From contig JAUIDI010000004.1 of the NCBI GenBank assembly GCA_030428705.1, forward strand, positions 248,001 through 312,000: a stretch of DNA of 64,000 nt, given 5' to 3'. Position numbers and translations under genes: made by a program. Shown here piece by piece: positions 8,793 to 16,904 of the stretch; within the stretch, counting starts at the first letter, position 1; every line of letters begins with the position of its first letter. The notes below the pieces were generated by a model, which ran no database searches, was not told where the DNA came from, and saw only the letters and a list, made by a program, of their open reading frames with translations. This stretch comes from Bacteroidia bacterium. Its GTDB lineage: Bacteria; Bacteroidota; Bacteroidia; Flavobacteriales; Flavobacteriaceae.

Positions 8793-9021
8793 GGCTAACT
8801 GTTTTAGTAAGGTTCGTCTCTATTTCAGACTCCAATTCTATATTGGAAATCAAAGAATCGACTTCGGCAGTTCTTAGGTTCGTACCATCACTTTCCGTAG
8901 GGCTTTCATATTTATCGCAATCACCGGTTTGAATACAGTCCGCGAGTTTTTTTGCCTGACATGCGTTACTTATCATCAGCATTAGCAAATAGCAACTTAT
9001 ATAAAGAAGACTTTTTTTCAT
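8782..9021 (-). CDS. Small lipoprotein of unknown function
   Basis: Taking the start at 9021 gives 79 residues beginning MKKSLLYISCYLLMLMI, a clear signal peptide ending SNAC, a possible lipobox; an in-frame ATG 69 bases upstream would spoil the signal. The mature part is short and acidic: a DCIQTGDCDKY motif with two cysteines, then a Ser/Thr/Glu-rich tail. The D-C-x(4)-D-C pattern resembles the cysteine repeats of the 73-residue lipoprotein at 11393. It is probably anchored in a membrane facing the periplasm. Function unknown. Confidence 0.6.
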   Translation of the reverse strand: MKKSLLYISCYLLMLMISNACQAKKLADCIQTGDCDKYESPTESDGTNLRTAEVDSLISNIELESEIETNLTKTVSHGR

Positions 9022-9110
9022 GACACATGATTTTAGGGTTAATGATTTTATTGCAAGGTATTCCCATATCGGGCATTGAACAAGAGGCATTTGTCCTTAT
9101 TCCAAAGGGG

Positions 9111-9141
9111 GAAAGACCCCCTTTTGAAAAGGGGGTCTTTC
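9111..9141 (-). terminator. Strong hairpin terminator
   Basis: GAAAGACCCCC (9111-9121) and GGGGGTCTTTC (9131-9141) pair perfectly, and the TTTT/AAAA of the loop extends the stem. It sits between two leftward genes, after the one ending at 9338. The rest of 9142-9337 shows nothing recognisable. Confidence 0.7.
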
Positions 9142-9337
9142 GCTTCTATTTATCTAAAAGGAAAAGAGAACAACTTGAAGCTTAAACCTGGTATTTGGTT
9201 TCAATATTAACCCAACCTATGGTGGCTTTCCTGTTTGGATTCGGGGCAGTTTTTAGGAAATTATGGAAAAAGTCCTGCAAATATAAAGACGCCTTAAACT
9301 TGCGGTAAAGGAGTATGATTTTCTCCTTTGGCCCCTT

Positions 9338-9982
9338 TCAAATAGACACCTCGAATTCTCCGGATAAGGGTACTGTCTTTCCATTGCCGTCAATGGATTT
9401 TCCAATTCCTTTGAATTTGGCGGTGACCACCCCATAAATCAAACTGGCATGGAGCGATCCCTCGAAAACATAGGTATCCCCTTCCAGCTTGATATGAAAG
9501 ACAATCGGCTCTCGCCCATCAACTTTATTGAAGGCCGGAAGTTCAAATTCATAGGTGCGGATCGCACTCCATCGTTCGATGGTCGGAAATTCAAAAACGA
9601 TGACCGGTACATTGGCGGGATGTAGTTCGAGCCATACTCCTTCGTCATAATGTATCCGGCTTTTTTCGCTATCGATGGCATCATAACTATAGGTATTTCC
9701 ATCGATGGATAACGTACCATTGGCGACCGAGGAGGATTCTTCTGGACTATCTTCCCCATTCTTATCGGACTGCTGGTTCATTTGCTCTTCGAACTGTGTC
9801 CCCAAAGCCTCCATCTGTTCCATTACCTGTTTCATAGCAGGTGAGTTCATGAGGCTATCTTGCATCTTTTGCGCTTCTTCAATCTGTTTTTGTTGTTCAG
9901 GTGTCAACTGGGCATGAACTGTTATACCAATGAACATGAACAAAAGCAATAACTGTTCTCTTACATTTTTCATCTTATTCAA
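9338..9982 (-). CDS. Secreted protein of unknown function
   Basis: A 214-residue protein with a signal peptide (start MNKMKNVREQ, alternative ATG at 9973; cleavage probably after VHAQ). Residues of about 25-75 form a Gln/Met/Glu-rich helix with possible coiled coil (QKQIEEAQKMQDSLMNSPAM, then MEQMEALGTQFEEQMNQQ). An acidic Ser/Glu linker leads to a beta-rich C-terminal domain of about 130 residues beginning NGTLSIDGNTYSY. No known domain is recognised. It is expressed alone or with the small genes nearby, ending at the hairpin at 9111-9141. Confidence 0.65.
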   Translation of the reverse strand: MNKMKNVREQLLLLFMFIGITVHAQLTPEQQKQIEEAQKMQDSLMNSPAMKQVMEQMEALGTQFEEQMNQQSDKNGEDSPEESSSVANGTLSIDGNTYSYDAIDSEKSRIHYDEGVWLELHPANVPVIVFEFPTIERWSAIRTYEFELPAFNKVDGREPIVFHIKLEGDTYVFEGSLHASLIYGVVTAKFKGIGKSIDGNGKTVPLSGEFEVSI

Positions 9983-10050
9983 TTTTTAGGTTCATACTTC
10001 CATTTATGGGGAAATATTCTGGTTCTATTATACCGTTAGCGCTATGGTTT

Positions 10051-10401
10051 TCATGATTGAAAGTCTTCGTCGCAGTCAAGTTCTTGTAGTTGAACCCTGC
10101 TATCATCAAGAGCCTTGGCATAAGCTTCTCTATTTGCGGGCACTACACATTCTTCCATATCTTCGAGTACCTCGATGTAATCGAAAAGGGCCGTTCGAAC
10201 ATTTTCGCAAGTCCCCTTACTTGGTGAATTGGAAAAAGCAACAGTAGCCTCTGCCAAAGCATCGGCCTCAGCTCCTGTCCGTTCGCTCCAAGATTCATTA
10301 CCACATGCGTCGAATTCAGACAAAACATCTCTTGGATCACAGTTGAAACCCAATAAAGCCACTGCTAATAACATTACTGATTTTTGAATCGTTGTTTTCA
10401 T
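10051..10401 (-). CDS. Small cysteine-containing lipoprotein
   Basis: A 116-residue protein starting MKTTIQKSVMLLAVALLGFNC, a signal peptide with lipobox-like GFNC. The mature part is acidic and predicted helical, with five further cysteines (DACGN, GTCENV, EECVV, LDCDE) that could form disulfides in the periplasm. ENVRTALFDYIEVLEDMEEC suggests a helical bundle. No family is recognised. It is one of several unrelated short exported proteins in this block. Confidence 0.6.
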   Translation of the reverse strand: MKTTIQKSVMLLAVALLGFNCDPRDVLSEFDACGNESWSERTGAEADALAEATVAFSNSPSKGTCENVRTALFDYIEVLEDMEECVVPANREAYAKALDDSRVQLQELDCDEDFQS

Positions 10402-10687
10402 GATCTTTGGTTTAAATTTTATTCATTTTCATTATCATAAAGTCATCCCATTATGGTCAATATTCTTTATATGTGACATACGATGTCTTTCGTTTTCGCG
10501 ATTATCGATATCGCTGGAGTTATTAATGAAATACCTCCCTGCTATGATTTGCCGGCTAAAAAACGACCTGGTTATGTTGTCATTCTTTAGCCTTATCTAA
10601 ATTGTATGGGGGGGAACATCCCTTTTTGAACTAAAAGGAATATATATCGGACTTCAAAGCGTTGTAAACGCCCTTGTTCAAGTCGAA

Positions 10688-10831
10688 TCAGCCTACTTTT
10701 GTTATCAGTACGGTACCAATCAACCAAAGGGCTACCAACATGATTGAGACGAACAACAGCGTAACTTCATCCCACTTCCAGATGGTGTTCTTTGTATTCA
10801 AAGTCGATGGGGATCTTCTAAACAGTTTCAT
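10688..10831 (-). CDS. Small single-span membrane protein
   Basis: ATG at 10831-10829 opens 47 codons to TGA at 10688-10690. The peptide starts MKLFRRSPSTLNTKNTIWKW, then DEVTLLFVSIMLVALWLIGT and VLITKVG: a basic N-terminal cytoplasmic part and one transmembrane helix. The start is 7 bp after the stop of the secreted protein gene ending at 10839, so the two form an operon. No homologue is recognised. The region 10402-10687 to its left shows nothing identifiable. Confidence 0.6.
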   Translation of the reverse strand: MKLFRRSPSTLNTKNTIWKWDEVTLLFVSIMLVALWLIGTVLITKVG

Positions 10832-10838
10832 TTTATAG

Positions 10839-11279
10839 TCATTCTACTCTTACTATTAATTCTCCTTTTTGGTTCGATATGACTTTAGACTTGGCCTCAC
10901 CCAACCTATAATCATCACCTACCTTAAGTTGCGCTTTGGACAAAGAACTCTTGCTCGGAAAAATGCGCTGTTCGGTATAAACGGTTATGATCGTCCCCGT
11001 TGTCGGGAATACAAGATGGTCTTCTTTCAGCTCATATTTTCCTTTAAGCAACCCCTTATAAAATTCGTGCTTCGGGTAAACCCTAAGAATATCTTCGACG
11101 GTTCTTTGCCAAAAATCATTCGACAATTCTATGCCAACGAGTTGATCGGATTCAAGATTCGTCACCAGTACTATGGGCATGTCATTGGTTGTACGCGCTT
11201 GTGCCCTTATCTGCGCTATAAAAATCATTGTAATAAAAAGAATACATATGTTCTTTATAAAACAGATTTTGCGAATCAT
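10839..11279 (-). CDS. Secreted protein of unknown function
   Basis: With the start at 11279 (MIRKICFIKNICILFITMIF) the protein has 146 residues and a signal peptide ending near IRAQA; upstream in-frame ATGs at 11300 and 11321 would only lengthen the signal region. The mature part of about 120 residues contains MPIVLVTNLESDQLVGIEL and a C-terminal beta-rich part ending KGELIVRVE. No known domain is recognised. It is followed 7 bp later by the 47-residue membrane protein. Confidence 0.6.
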   Translation of the reverse strand: MIRKICFIKNICILFITMIFIAQIRAQARTTNDMPIVLVTNLESDQLVGIELSNDFWQRTVEDILRVYPKHEFYKGLLKGKYELKEDHLVFPTTGTIITVYTEQRIFPSKSSLSKAQLKVGDDYRLGEAKSKVISNQKGELIVRVE

Positions 11280-11392
11280 AATCTCGAAACTGCGCAACAT
11301 TATTATTACCCGTGCAAACAACTTTAAGGTGTTGTATAATTTTTTTATTCGTTAATCGTTCGTTTTTCGATAACCCCCAACTTAAGTGTTGG

Positions 11393-11614
11393 TTATTGTC
11401 TGACCGGAAGTTTTGAAACAGCCTCAACAGAATCAATTTGAATTTCTAAATGTTCGGCATTCTCATCTATGCAATCTTCCGGATTACCAGCACAATACGC
11501 AGCGCAATATACTGGGTCAGCGGCACAACCTTCAGGATCTTTACAACCATATGTGCCAACGAACATCGTCATACAACCTAAAATCGCTACAATTTTTAAA
11601 ATCATGTTTTTCAT
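11393..11614 (-). CDS. Cysteine-rich mini-lipoprotein
   Basis: A 73-residue protein: signal peptide MKNMILKIVAILGCMTMFV ending in a lipobox-like TYGC, then a short cysteine-rich repeat region with spacing DPEGCAADPVYCAAYCAGNP followed by EDCID. This leaves five cysteines in the mature part, spaced 5, 3 or 6 residues apart, before an acidic tail. The pattern could bind metal or form disulfides. No family is recognised. It lies directly downstream of the regulator gene block, on the same strand. Confidence 0.6.
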   Translation of the reverse strand: MKNMILKIVAILGCMTMFVGTYGCKDPEGCAADPVYCAAYCAGNPEDCIDENAEHLEIQIDSVEAVSKLPVRQ

Positions 11615-11720
11615 AGTGGCTCGTTTTTAATGTAAGTAATTATTAAGATTATTGCTAAACTACAGTTAAGCTTTTAGTAGTCATGCCACGTATGTAACAA
11701 TGTGTGCAAGAAATGTAACA

Positions 11721-11737
11721 AGGGGGCCGAAGGCCCT
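11721..11737 (-). terminator. UUCG-type hairpin at the end of the HTCS gene
   Basis: On the minus strand GGGCC-TTC-GGCCC forms a GC stem with a C(UUCG)G tetraloop that overlaps the stop codon of the gene ending at 11736. The T run after it is poor (CCTTGTTAC), so termination may be weak. Confidence 0.4.
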
Positions 11738-14700
11738 AATCCGTTGTTTGAAGATATTCCGAAGGAGTGTTCCCGTAGACTTCCTTAAAGCACTTGATGA
11801 AATAAGAAGGGGTGTTGAACCCTACGGTATAGGCGACCTCATTGATAGAAGCATCTGAGGTTTTTAGAATATTGACCGCCTGTTTTAGGCGCTGCGAACG
11901 AATGAATTCGGTGGTGCTCAAACCGGTATAGGTCTGTAATTTGCGATGTAATTGCATACGGCTCATGCCCACAGCTTTACAAAAGATAACTGCATTGAAT
12001 TCGGGGTCGGATAATTTTTCGTCCAAAATCTTCTGTACCCGGTTCAAAAATAGCTCATCGGTCGGCGTTATGGCAATATCCTTAGCTTTTAGTACCACTT
12101 CTTGGCTGTACCTGCTGCGAAGAATCTTACGGGTCTCGATCAAGTTCCCGATGCGCTTCTCAAGAATTCTCAGTTTAAACGGCTTCTCGATAAAATCATC
12201 GGCTCCCGATTCCAGTCCCTGCAACTCTTGCTCTTCACCAATTCCTGCGGTAAGCAAAATAATAGGAATGTGGCTGGTGCGTTGATCGGTCTTGAGGGTA
12301 TTGCAAAGTGTTATGCCATCGCATATGGGCATACGTACATCGGATAAGATGAGGTCAGGTACCTCTTTCAAAGCTTTCGCTATACCCTTTTCTCCATCGA
12401 CAGCCTCAATGACCCTATACTTGTTCTCCCAAACGGAAGTAAGAAATTTGCGTACCTCTGCATGGTCTTCAACAATCAATAAAATGGGAAGCTCTATCTG
12501 TTCCTCGGTTCTAGCTGTAATTAATGTCCGATTCTGTTGGTCGATAAAGCTTTCTTCCGTATTCCCTATTTTGGAAGAATTGGCCGACTTTTGAGTGTTT
12601 TCGGTCAATCCCTTTTCGAGCGGAAGATCTATCTGGAAGTGAATAACATCGTCATTTTCAATACTGACATGAACATTCCCTTTATAGAGTTTTACGAGTT
12701 CGCGTACCAATGAAAGGCCGACGCCCGCTCCTTCGGCGTAGCCGTCGAGCTGATAAAAGCGTTCGAACAATTTATCGACCTTTATCTGCCCTGGTTCCTT
12801 GACCGTATTCCGAACACTCAAGTTCAACCTGCCTTTTTTTTCGTTTGCTTCAAAAGAACACTTTCCGCCAGATGGGGCATATTTGAATGCATTCGACAAG
12901 AGATTGGTTACTATTTTTTCTAAAGCATCCTCATCGTACCAACTATTTTCCAGATTTTCGATTTTCACCTCATAGGCTATGTTTTTTCTTTCTGCCAGAT
13001 ATTCAAAAGAAGTCGCCATGGCCCTCAAGAAAAGTCCCAGATTACCTTGAAAAAGGTTTAAGCGCAATTTTCCCTTTTCCAATTTGGCCAAGTGTAGCAA
13101 CTGGTCTACGAGTGCCATTAATCTATCCGTATTGCGTTTTATCATCGAGAAATTGGAAAATTCCGAACGGGTCAAACGCCCTTTGGCCAGCTCGGCATCA
13201 ATAGGGCCAGAGATTAAGGTCAACGGGGTTCTGAACTCATGGGAGATGTCGGTATATAGTTTCGATTTAAGGTCATTGAGTTTTTTGAGCCGTAAGGCCT
13301 CCTCTTCCTTTAACTTAAGATCGAGTCGCATTTTCAATCGCCATTTCATATACTGATAAATGGCATAAATCGTGGAGAAAAATAAAATTAAATAAATGAA
13401 CTTGGCCAAAGTCGAGAGATACCACGGGGGGGCGATATAAAACTTAAAAGTTGCCGGATTTTCATTCCAGATTCCGTCATAATTACTCGACTTCACCTGA
13501 AATTCATATTCCCCCGATGGTAATTGGCTATAGCGTGCAAAATTCACATTACCGGCGTGAACCCACTCTTCATCATAACCTTCAAGACGGTACTGGTATT
13601 TATTTTTTTCCGGAAGTGAGTACTGAAGGCTCGAAAATGTAAAGGTCAGCGTATTCTTGTCGGAATCAAGCTTGGTATACGACAACATTGGAAAAGGTTC
13701 TTCGAAGATTTGAAGGCCAGTAATGGTAGTTCTCGGCATTATATTGTTTTCCTTTATTTCCTTTGGATTAAACCAATAGATCCCATCCAAACCTCCAAAA
13801 TAAAGCCCCCCCCTTTCGTCTTTGTAATAGGCCCCCGTGTTAAATTCCGTGGCAAGCCCGTCATAATTGTCATAGTTGACTATTTCGGGGGATTCTTTCA
13901 GATCTTTGGGTGGTGTGAACTTCGTAATTCCTCTATTGGAACTGAGCCATAAATTGCCTTCTTGATCGGGAAGAATCGCGTAAATCACATTATTGGCAAG
14001 ACCATCCTCCATGGTATAGTTATAGAATCGCCTGTCTTCAACGTCAAAAGCACTTAGACCCCCTCCATTGGTACCTATCCATAAAATAGCTTTGGAGTCG
14101 TAATGAAGGGCTTTGATTCCGTCGTTAGTCAAAGAATTAAGACCGTCCGTTTTTCTGTATGAGATAAACTGCTCGTTTTTTGTATCGAAAAATACAATAC
14201 CGTTTGACTCCGTACCTATCCATATATCGCCAGTATCATTTTCGGTGATCGCCCTAATATTATTACTGGAAAGTCCTTTTTCATCATCGGGGACGGAAAC
14301 ATATTTTCTCACTTCCCCTTTTTTCCTATCAAATTGTATTATCCCTTCTTCGCGGGTACCCAACCATATGCGATTTTTCGTATCCTTATAAATGGTCCAT
14401 ATCGTATTCGCCGAAAGTTTTGGCTTCGAGTTTAACGAAAAATGCGTCATTTTTTCGTTATCGTCCAAAACCATTAAACCCCCGCCTTGGGTGCCAATCC
14501 ACAATGAATTTTCATCATCGACCATTAGACTCATTATCCTATCAGAACTTAGGGCCCGATCATTGTCCAAGTCAACATTGAAAGTCCGCCAGCTGTTGGT
14601 CTTAGGTTCATATTGGGTCAGTCCCTTTCCTGACGTTCCTATCCAAACCGCATCTTTCTTATCCACCACGATAGAACGGACTACATCGATATTGATATCG

Positions 14701-15770
14701 TCGGGAGTTTGATAGTTTTTTATGGAATTGAATTTTTCGAGATACTCATCATAATAACTAAGTCCTCCACCGTCTGTTCCGAACCAAAGTGTTCCCGAAT
14801 AATCCTCATATATGCAGAGCACATCTTTATAGTGTAGGGCTCTCGGATTATGTTTTTCTACATTAAAATGATCGATTCTCATCGTCTCGAAATTGATCAT
14901 ATATAGCCCCCTGCCATAGGTCGCTACCCATAACCGCTCTTTTTTATCGATATAAAGGTCAAGGATATTCAAATCAACGGGCAAGGCATTTATAAATGGA
15001 AGGGAAGAGATTCTGTTCAATGTATTTTCATTGCCATCTTTAAAATAAAGTCCGTCACCAAAGGTTGCGACCCAATGTCGATTGCGACCTGATTGAACAA
15101 TATCACTGACAATGGCTTCTACTTTATTGCCTCCAGCCGTTCGGACGTCCATTGGCTGAAAATGGTTTGTTTCCGGTCTAAATTCTATAATGCCCTTATC
15201 GGTCAATAGCAAAAGACCTGCATTGTCTTGATTTGCCTGAACAATCTTAAAGATGGTTCCGGTGAAATTCGGAATTTCAATCTGGGAAAACGTCCCAGTT
15301 TCGGAATCGAATCTGAAAAGGCCTCTTTCGCGTATGCCCAGCCAAATATTCAATGCCGAATCTTGATAAATGACGCTGGCCCTCTCTATATCGTTTATTG
15401 GTTCAAATCTTTGATGAACGACATTAAACCTATAGAGCCGTTGGTCCAAGGGAATAATCCATACGGTTCCCTCCCTATCAGTATAGACCTGTCCAAGATC
15501 ACTATAATCGGGTTTTGTAATATCCAAAAAAGCATAAGGAAACTTGGTGAAGTTTATTCCGTCATATTTGTTCAGGCCATCTTGGGTAGCGATCCATAGA
15601 TAACCCGTGCTATCTTGAGAAACTGAAATAGCACTGTTCTGCGAAAGGCCATTTTTTACGGAAAGTTGTCTAAAGGATATCTGTGATTGGGAATTGACAA
15701 ATGACGCATAGGTCAAGCACACGATAAGTGCAAGAATATTCGCAAGCCTCTTTGCTCTTTTTCTATTCAC
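11736..15770 (-). CDS. Hybrid two-component system sensor/regulator (HTCS)
   Basis: A 1344-residue one-protein signalling system. Order: signal peptide; about 14 two-component propeller repeats (YLWIATQDGLNKYDG type, residues 30-680) forming the periplasmic sensor; Y_Y_Y domain (NKYQYRLEGYDEEWVHAG, about 700-770); transmembrane helix (FIYLILFFSTIYAIYQYM); histidine kinase with SHEFRTPLTLISGP and ATPase motifs; receiver with phospho-Asp in LILSDVRMPICDG; and a C-terminal AraC-type DNA-binding domain ending VYGNTPSEYLQTTD. Family knowledge: such proteins usually sense oligosaccharides and activate polysaccharide utilisation loci. No SusC/SusD pair or glycoside hydrolase adjoins it here, so it is an orphan; possible targets are the small exported-protein genes to its left. 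Confidence 0.95.
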   Translation of the reverse strand: MNRKRAKRLANILALIVCLTYASFVNSQSQISFRQLSVKNGLSQNSAISVSQDSTGYLWIATQDGLNKYDGINFTKFPYAFLDITKPDYSDLGQVYTDREGTVWIIPLDQRLYRFNVVHQRFEPINDIERASVIYQDSALNIWLGIRERGLFRFDSETGTFSQIEIPNFTGTIFKIVQANQDNAGLLLLTDKGIIEFRPETNHFQPMDVRTAGGNKVEAIVSDIVQSGRNRHWVATFGDGLYFKDGNENTLNRISSLPFINALPVDLNILDLYIDKKERLWVATYGRGLYMINFETMRIDHFNVEKHNPRALHYKDVLCIYEDYSGTLWFGTDGGGLSYYDEYLEKFNSIKNYQTPDDINIDVVRSIVVDKKDAVWIGTSGKGLTQYEPKTNSWRTFNVDLDNDRALSSDRIMSLMVDDENSLWIGTQGGGLMVLDDNEKMTHFSLNSKPKLSANTIWTIYKDTKNRIWLGTREEGIIQFDRKKGEVRKYVSVPDDEKGLSSNNIRAITENDTGDIWIGTESNGIVFFDTKNEQFISYRKTDGLNSLTNDGIKALHYDSKAILWIGTNGGGLSAFDVEDRRFYNYTMEDGLANNVIYAILPDQEGNLWLSSNRGITKFTPPKDLKESPEIVNYDNYDGLATEFNTGAYYKDERGGLYFGGLDGIYWFNPKEIKENNIMPRTTITGLQIFEEPFPMLSYTKLDSDKNTLTFTFSSLQYSLPEKNKYQYRLEGYDEEWVHAGNVNFARYSQLPSGEYEFQVKSSNYDGIWNENPATFKFYIAPPWYLSTLAKFIYLILFFSTIYAIYQYMKWRLKMRLDLKLKEEEALRLKKLNDLKSKLYTDISHEFRTPLTLISGPIDAELAKGRLTRSEFSNFSMIKRNTDRLMALVDQLLHLAKLEKGKLRLNLFQGNLGLFLRAMATSFEYLAERKNIAYEVKIENLENSWYDEDALEKIVTNLLSNAFKYAPSGGKCSFEANEKKGRLNLSVRNTVKEPGQIKVDKLFERFYQLDGYAEGAGVGLSLVRELVKLYKGNVHVSIENDDVIHFQIDLPLEKGLTENTQKSANSSKIGNTEESFIDQQNRTLITARTEEQIELPILLIVEDHAEVRKFLTSVWENKYRVIEAVDGEKGIAKALKEVPDLILSDVRMPICDGITLCNTLKTDQRTSHIPIILLTAGIGEEQELQGLESGADDFIEKPFKLRILEKRIGNLIETRKILRSRYSQEVVLKAKDIAITPTDELFLNRVQKILDEKLSDPEFNAVIFCKAVGMSRMQLHRKLQTYTGLSTTEFIRSQRLKQAVNILKTSDASINEVAYTVGFNTPSYFIKCFKEVYGNTPSEYLQTTD

Positions 15771-16424
15771 TTTGCATTCAAGAATGGTACCATTTTAAGG
15801 TACAAAATATAAAGAGTCGATACTATCAAAAGCTAGAAAGAAAATTAGACGCCAAGAAATAGGATTTTTCCACAAAGTCTGGGAGTGTAGAGTTTTAATA
15901 TGATACCGCCAAACCGTACGGTCCTTCCGATGCATCACGAGTGATGTCTTCTTTGTTTGGTGTTGACTCAGGTAGTTCCCCCGAAACCTTATATCAAACA
16001 TGACACCAAAAACCAACTCGTTGGTCAGGTGCCCAAACTTCAGAACTTCATCAGACGGGCCTGTTTAAAACAGAATACGTTCTTCTCTTCAACGTACTTC
16101 CTTAGGACCGTACCTTTTCGGTATGGCAGTTTCATAAAATATATTACTCTCTATACTATAATATTGGACATAAGTGCTCAAAAAAATATCGGCTTTATTA
16201 AAAACCCGATTGAAAGCACGCATATAACGGGGGGAATAATAGTAAAAATAAGGAATTTTCACTGAAAACACCTTATTTTTACTATATTTAAAATTCATGC
16301 ATTTATTTGATAACAAAGTAGTTATGCCATCAAAAGTTCTCATTGACACCCGTGGACGTAATTCCTCGATCAAGATTGACCATTTCAAAAACATGTCTCA
16401 AATTTTACTATCCATCCCATCATA
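15771..16424. other. Long gene-poor spacer upstream of the HTCS gene
   Basis: No convincing gene is seen here; the frames present have unnatural composition and no start context. Visible structure: the palindrome ACCGTACGGT (15913-15922), the 10-mer GTACGGTCCT (15916-15925) repeated in inverse at 16105-16114 as AGGACCGTAC, and a long hairpin at 16239-16285. The leftward promoter of the HTCS gene should be near 15771-15900, but no clear TAnnTTTG pair is apparent. Confidence 0.4.
16239..16285. repeat. Long perfect hairpin (15-bp arms with inner stem)
   Basis: ATAGTAAAAATAAGG (16239-16253) and CCTTATTTTTACTAT (16271-16285) are perfect inverted arms. Inside the loop, TTTTC and GAAAA pair around ACT. 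The AT-rich 47-nt structure lies far from any gene end, so it is not an obvious terminator. It could be a protein-binding site, a relic element end or part of an RNA. Confidence 0.6.
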
Positions 16425-16583
16425 TCAGTTATTCGTTTCGTAGTCCGCCACTAATCCTGAATAGCCTTCACCTAATACCAATCGAGCATCCGGATTACTT
16501 TCACTTTCCTCAAAATCTTGTGTTAAACTAGCTATCAAAAGCGTTACAACAAGAAGAACGAACATTATGATACATTTTTTCAC
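16425..16583 (-). CDS. Possible small secreted peptide
   Basis: A GTG at 16583 (or ATG at 16565) opens a frame ending TGA at 16425-16427, giving 52 (or 46) residues. The N-terminus VKKCIIMFVLLVVTLLIASL is an excellent signal peptide; the mature part begins TQDFEESESNPDARLVLGEG and ends YETNN, so it is short, acidic and hydrophilic. It sits alone between the HTCS gene and the LytTR regulator. No homologue is recognised. It could be an exported peptide read by one of the neighbouring sensors, but this is only inference. Confidence 0.4.
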   Translation of the reverse strand: MKKCIIMFVLLVVTLLIASLTQDFEESESNPDARLVLGEGYSGLVADYETNN

Positions 16584-16690
16584 GGCGTTGTAGTTTACAA
16601 GTTCCTAAAATGGGTGTTGATTTTTTGGGGAACCTAACGAATGTTACGAAGTCGAAACTAAGTCAAAAACTGAAAATCAAAATTTCGTTA

Positions 16691-16723
16691 TGTATAAATG
16701 GTATTGAATACTGTATAAATGGT
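16691..16723. promoter_or_regulatory. Two 12-bp direct repeats in 21-bp phase
   Basis: TGTATAAATGGT occurs perfectly at 16691-16702 and 16712-16723, 21 bp apart (two helical turns). Tandem sites on one DNA face are typical of AraC-type or LytTR-type dimers. It lies about 180 bp before the LytTR gene and 110-140 bp upstream of the leftward peptide gene. Confidence 0.5.
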
Positions 16724-16867
16724 TTCCCCATACCCATTCTGAAGTCCTGAAATTGTCCGATTAAAGCATACGAAAATCCATAAACCATTCTTAGGTATTT
16801 TCATACCAACTGTACTTAAATTACGTCTATCGATACATCTTTTCAATCTTTCTAGGGCCTTTAAAGC

Positions 16868-16875
16868 TATTTTTG
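16868..16875 (+). promoter_or_regulatory. Candidate -7 promoter element of the LytTR gene
   Basis: TATTTTTG matches the Bacteroidetes -7 consensus TAnnTTTG, 29 bp before the start codon. No clear TTG lies at the usual -33 distance. Confidence 0.35.
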
Positions 16876-16904
16876 GTTAACTTTCTTAGTTTAGAACCTT
16901 ATTT

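Noticed and set aside
15795-16016. 73-codon minus-strand frame in the HTCS upstream gap
   Set aside because: Unnatural composition with many Trp/His/Arg, no signal or domain, and it overlaps palindromes. Considered random.
16089-16394. 101-codon minus-strand frame over the long hairpin
   Set aside because: It includes the hairpin, is rich in Tyr/Phe/Ser from AT-rich DNA, and has no start context or domain.
16691-16723. CRISPR or tandem repeat array
   Set aside because: There are only two 12-bp units with a 9-bp spacer, so an operator is the simpler reading.
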